Shown here: positions 5,940 through 7,404 of the stretch, piece by piece
Layout of the letters: each line of letters starts with the position of its first letter
Numbering within the stretch: the stretch's first letter is position 1
Assembly: GCA_903953455.1 (NCBI GenBank)
Contig: CAJBJW010000121.1
Span: forward strand, 1 to 7,404
Source: an uncultured Pseudomonadota bacterium
GTDB taxonomy: Bacteria > Pseudomonadota > Gammaproteobacteria > Methylococcales > Methylomonadaceae
Direction: 5' to 3'
Length of the DNA: 7,404 nt
The notes under the pieces: model-generated
What the model was told of the DNA's origin: nothing
The model's input: only the letters and a program-made list of their open reading frames with translations
Database searches by the model: none
Position numbers and translations under genes: made by a program

Positions 5940-5947
5940 CGACAGTC

Positions 5948-7404
5948 ATGTTTAAAGACACACCCAATGCAAGCGGTAGCGAAAATAATGAAAGCTCTTC
6001 AACTGCTATTCATTCAAAAGCATTCAGTTTAGATAAAGCCATCTCACAAGCTCAAAGCGCCCTATTAGACTTACAAGACTCGCAAGGCTACTGGGTATTT
6101 GAACTGGAAGCGGATTGCACCATTCCTTCTGAATATATCATGATGATGCATTACCTTGATGATATAGACGAAAATCTGCAAGCTAAAATTGCGGTTTATT
6201 TACGTTCACGTCAAAGTGAGGATGGAAGCTATCCCCTTTACACCGGTGGACTTGGCGAAATTAGCTGCTCAGTAAAAGTGTATTATGCGTTAAAAATGGC
6301 GGGCGATGATATTCATGCGCCACACATGACAAAACTGCGCGAGTGGATTTTAAGTCAAGGCGGTGCAGCAAAAGCAAACGTATTCACACGGATAACACTA
6401 GCCATTTTTGAGCAACTTCCTTGGCGTGGAGTACCTTATATTCCTGTTGAAATCATGCTATTACCTAAATGGTTTCCGTTCCATATCGACAAAGTGTCGT
6501 ATTGGTCACGCACAGTGATGATTCCGTTGTTTATTCTATATACGCTAAAAGCCACCGCAAAAAATCCACATAAAGTAAATGTACTAGAATTGTTTGTGAC
6601 ACATCCTGATGAAGAACAGCATTATTTTCCTGAGCGCACATTACTTAACAAATTCTTTTTAGGACTGGATAAATTAGGTCACATCACACGCCCTTTGATT
6701 CCTAAAAAAGCACATGAGTTGGCTATTCAAAAAGCACATGATTGGTTTGTTGAACGTATGAATGGTGAAGACGGTCTAGGCGCTATTTTCCCTGCCATGG
6801 TTTATTCGTATGAAGCACTTCTATTGCTTGGCTATGACAAAAACCATGAATTAGTCGTGACTGCTCGCAAAGCCATTGATAAATTACTCGTGATCAACGA
6901 AAACGACGCTTACTGCCAACCTTGCTTGTCACCTGTTTGGGATACGGGTTTATCCATCCTTGCTCTACAAGAAGTGCAAAAAAACACGCCAACTAAAGCC
7001 ACTAGCGATAGTTTAGCGAATGCTTATACCTGGTTAAAATCTAAGCAATTATTGGATGAACCCGGAGATTGGCAAATTTCACGTCCAAACGTCAAAGGCG
7101 GAGGCTGGGCATTCCAGTTTAATAATCCACATTATCCGGACGTAGACGATACAGCAGTCGTTGCCTTTGCGATGACTGAAGCTGAAAATGCTACAGAACT
7201 TAATGATTCTGTTCATCAAGCCACACGTTGGATAGCGGAGATGCAATCGAAAAACGGTGGTTATGGCGCATTTGATGTTGATAATACCTATTATTATTTA
7301 AACGAAATACCGTTTGCAGATCATGGCGCATTACTCGACCCCCCAACCTCAGACGTCAGCGCACGTTGTGCGATGCTAATGGGAAAAGTTGCGCAAAATC
7401 ATCC
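5948..7404 (+). CDS. shc: Squalene-hopene cyclase, N-terminal 485 codons (3' end outside window)
   Basis: Membrane-associated class II triterpene cyclase (HpnF) that protonates squalene and folds it into hopene or diplopterol. The frame stays open to the window edge; family members are about 630-670 residues, so about three quarters is present. After a Ser/Asn-rich tail (1-25) come QW repeats of the alpha-barrel domains, for example ALLDLQDSQGYW (38-49), YLRSRQSEDGSY and later RWIAEMQSKNGGYGAFD. The catalytic acid motif DVDDTA is at 398-403 within YPDVDDTAVV, with D400 the expected proton donor. VFTR, a conserved SYW, LSPVWDTGL and DPPTSDVSARC are further family markers, the last typical of proteobacterial enzymes. 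In the QW repeat after the DVDDTA motif, the aromatic equivalent to W417 of the Alicyclobacillus enzyme is Tyr. It is the second gene after squalene synthase and should accept its product directly. hpnG often follows shc in other clusters and may lie beyond the edge. Confidence 0.96.
   Translation, partial: MFKDTPNASGSENNESSSTAIHSKAFSLDKAISQAQSALLDLQDSQGYWVFELEADCTIPSEYIMMMHYLDDIDENLQAKIAVYLRSRQSEDGSYPLYTGGLGEISCSVKVYYALKMAGDDIHAPHMTKLREWILSQGGAAKANVFTRITLAIFEQLPWRGVPYIPVEIMLLPKWFPFHIDKVSYWSRTVMIPLFILYTLKATAKNPHKVNVLELFVTHPDEEQHYFPERTLLNKFFLGLDKLGHITRPLIPKKAHELAIQKAHDWFVERMNGEDGLGAIFPAMVYSYEALLLLGYDKNHELVVTARKAIDKLLVINENDAYCQPCLSPVWDTGLSILALQEVQKNTPTKATSDSLANAYTWLKSKQLLDEPGDWQISRPNVKGGGWAFQFNNPHYPDVDDTAVVAFAMTEAENATELNDSVHQATRWIAEMQSKNGGYGAFDVDNTYYYLNEIPFADHGALLDPPTSDVSARCAMLMGKVAQNH

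Overview
The window is an AT-rich, densely coding piece of a proteobacterial chromosome, most likely gammaproteobacterial. The release factor 1, Apt, MlaA/MlaC-type and squalene-hopene cyclase sequences all look proteobacterial, and a one-protein squalene synthase next to hopanoid genes is an arrangement I associate with methanotroph-like gammaproteobacteria such as Methylococcus. The genus cannot be fixed from this sequence alone.

Left part (1-1779, + strand): the C-terminal 83 codons of prfA (peptide chain release factor 1), a complete DppB-type ABC transporter permease, and apt (adenine phosphoribosyltransferase). The three genes are 18 and 15 bases apart, so they probably share a transcript. 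The permease has no transporter partner genes beside it. A 10-bp stem hairpin at 1798-1829 closes this unit and also ends the convergent unit on the other strand.

Middle (1837-4479, - strand): a tight three-gene unit read hpnH, hpnM, then an mlaA-like gene. HpnH is the radical SAM enzyme that joins adenosine to the hopanoid side chain. HpnM is a periplasmic MlaC-family lipid-carrier-like protein. The last gene encodes an MlaA/VacJ-family outer-membrane lipid-transport protein whose signal peptide looks non-lipoprotein. In all three genes a Shine-Dalgarno sequence favours a start slightly downstream of the longest open frame.

A 367-base divergent intergenic region (4480-4846) separates this unit from the right part. 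It holds candidate promoters in both directions and several dyads. The most striking is an 8-13-8 inverted repeat that overlaps the likely hpnH -10 box.

Right part (4847-7404, + strand): a eukaryote-type single-protein squalene synthase (360 aa), followed 18 bases later by squalene-hopene cyclase (shc/hpnF), which runs off the window after 485 codons.

Together the two divergent units form a hopanoid locus. Squalene synthase makes squalene from farnesyl diphosphate, Shc cyclises it to hopene or diplopterol, and HpnH starts side-chain extension to bacteriohopanepolyols. HpnM and the MlaA-like protein are candidates for moving hopanoids or balancing phospholipids between the membranes. No hpnC, hpnD or hpnE is present in the window. 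hpnG and hpnN are also not seen and may lie elsewhere, for example beyond the right edge.
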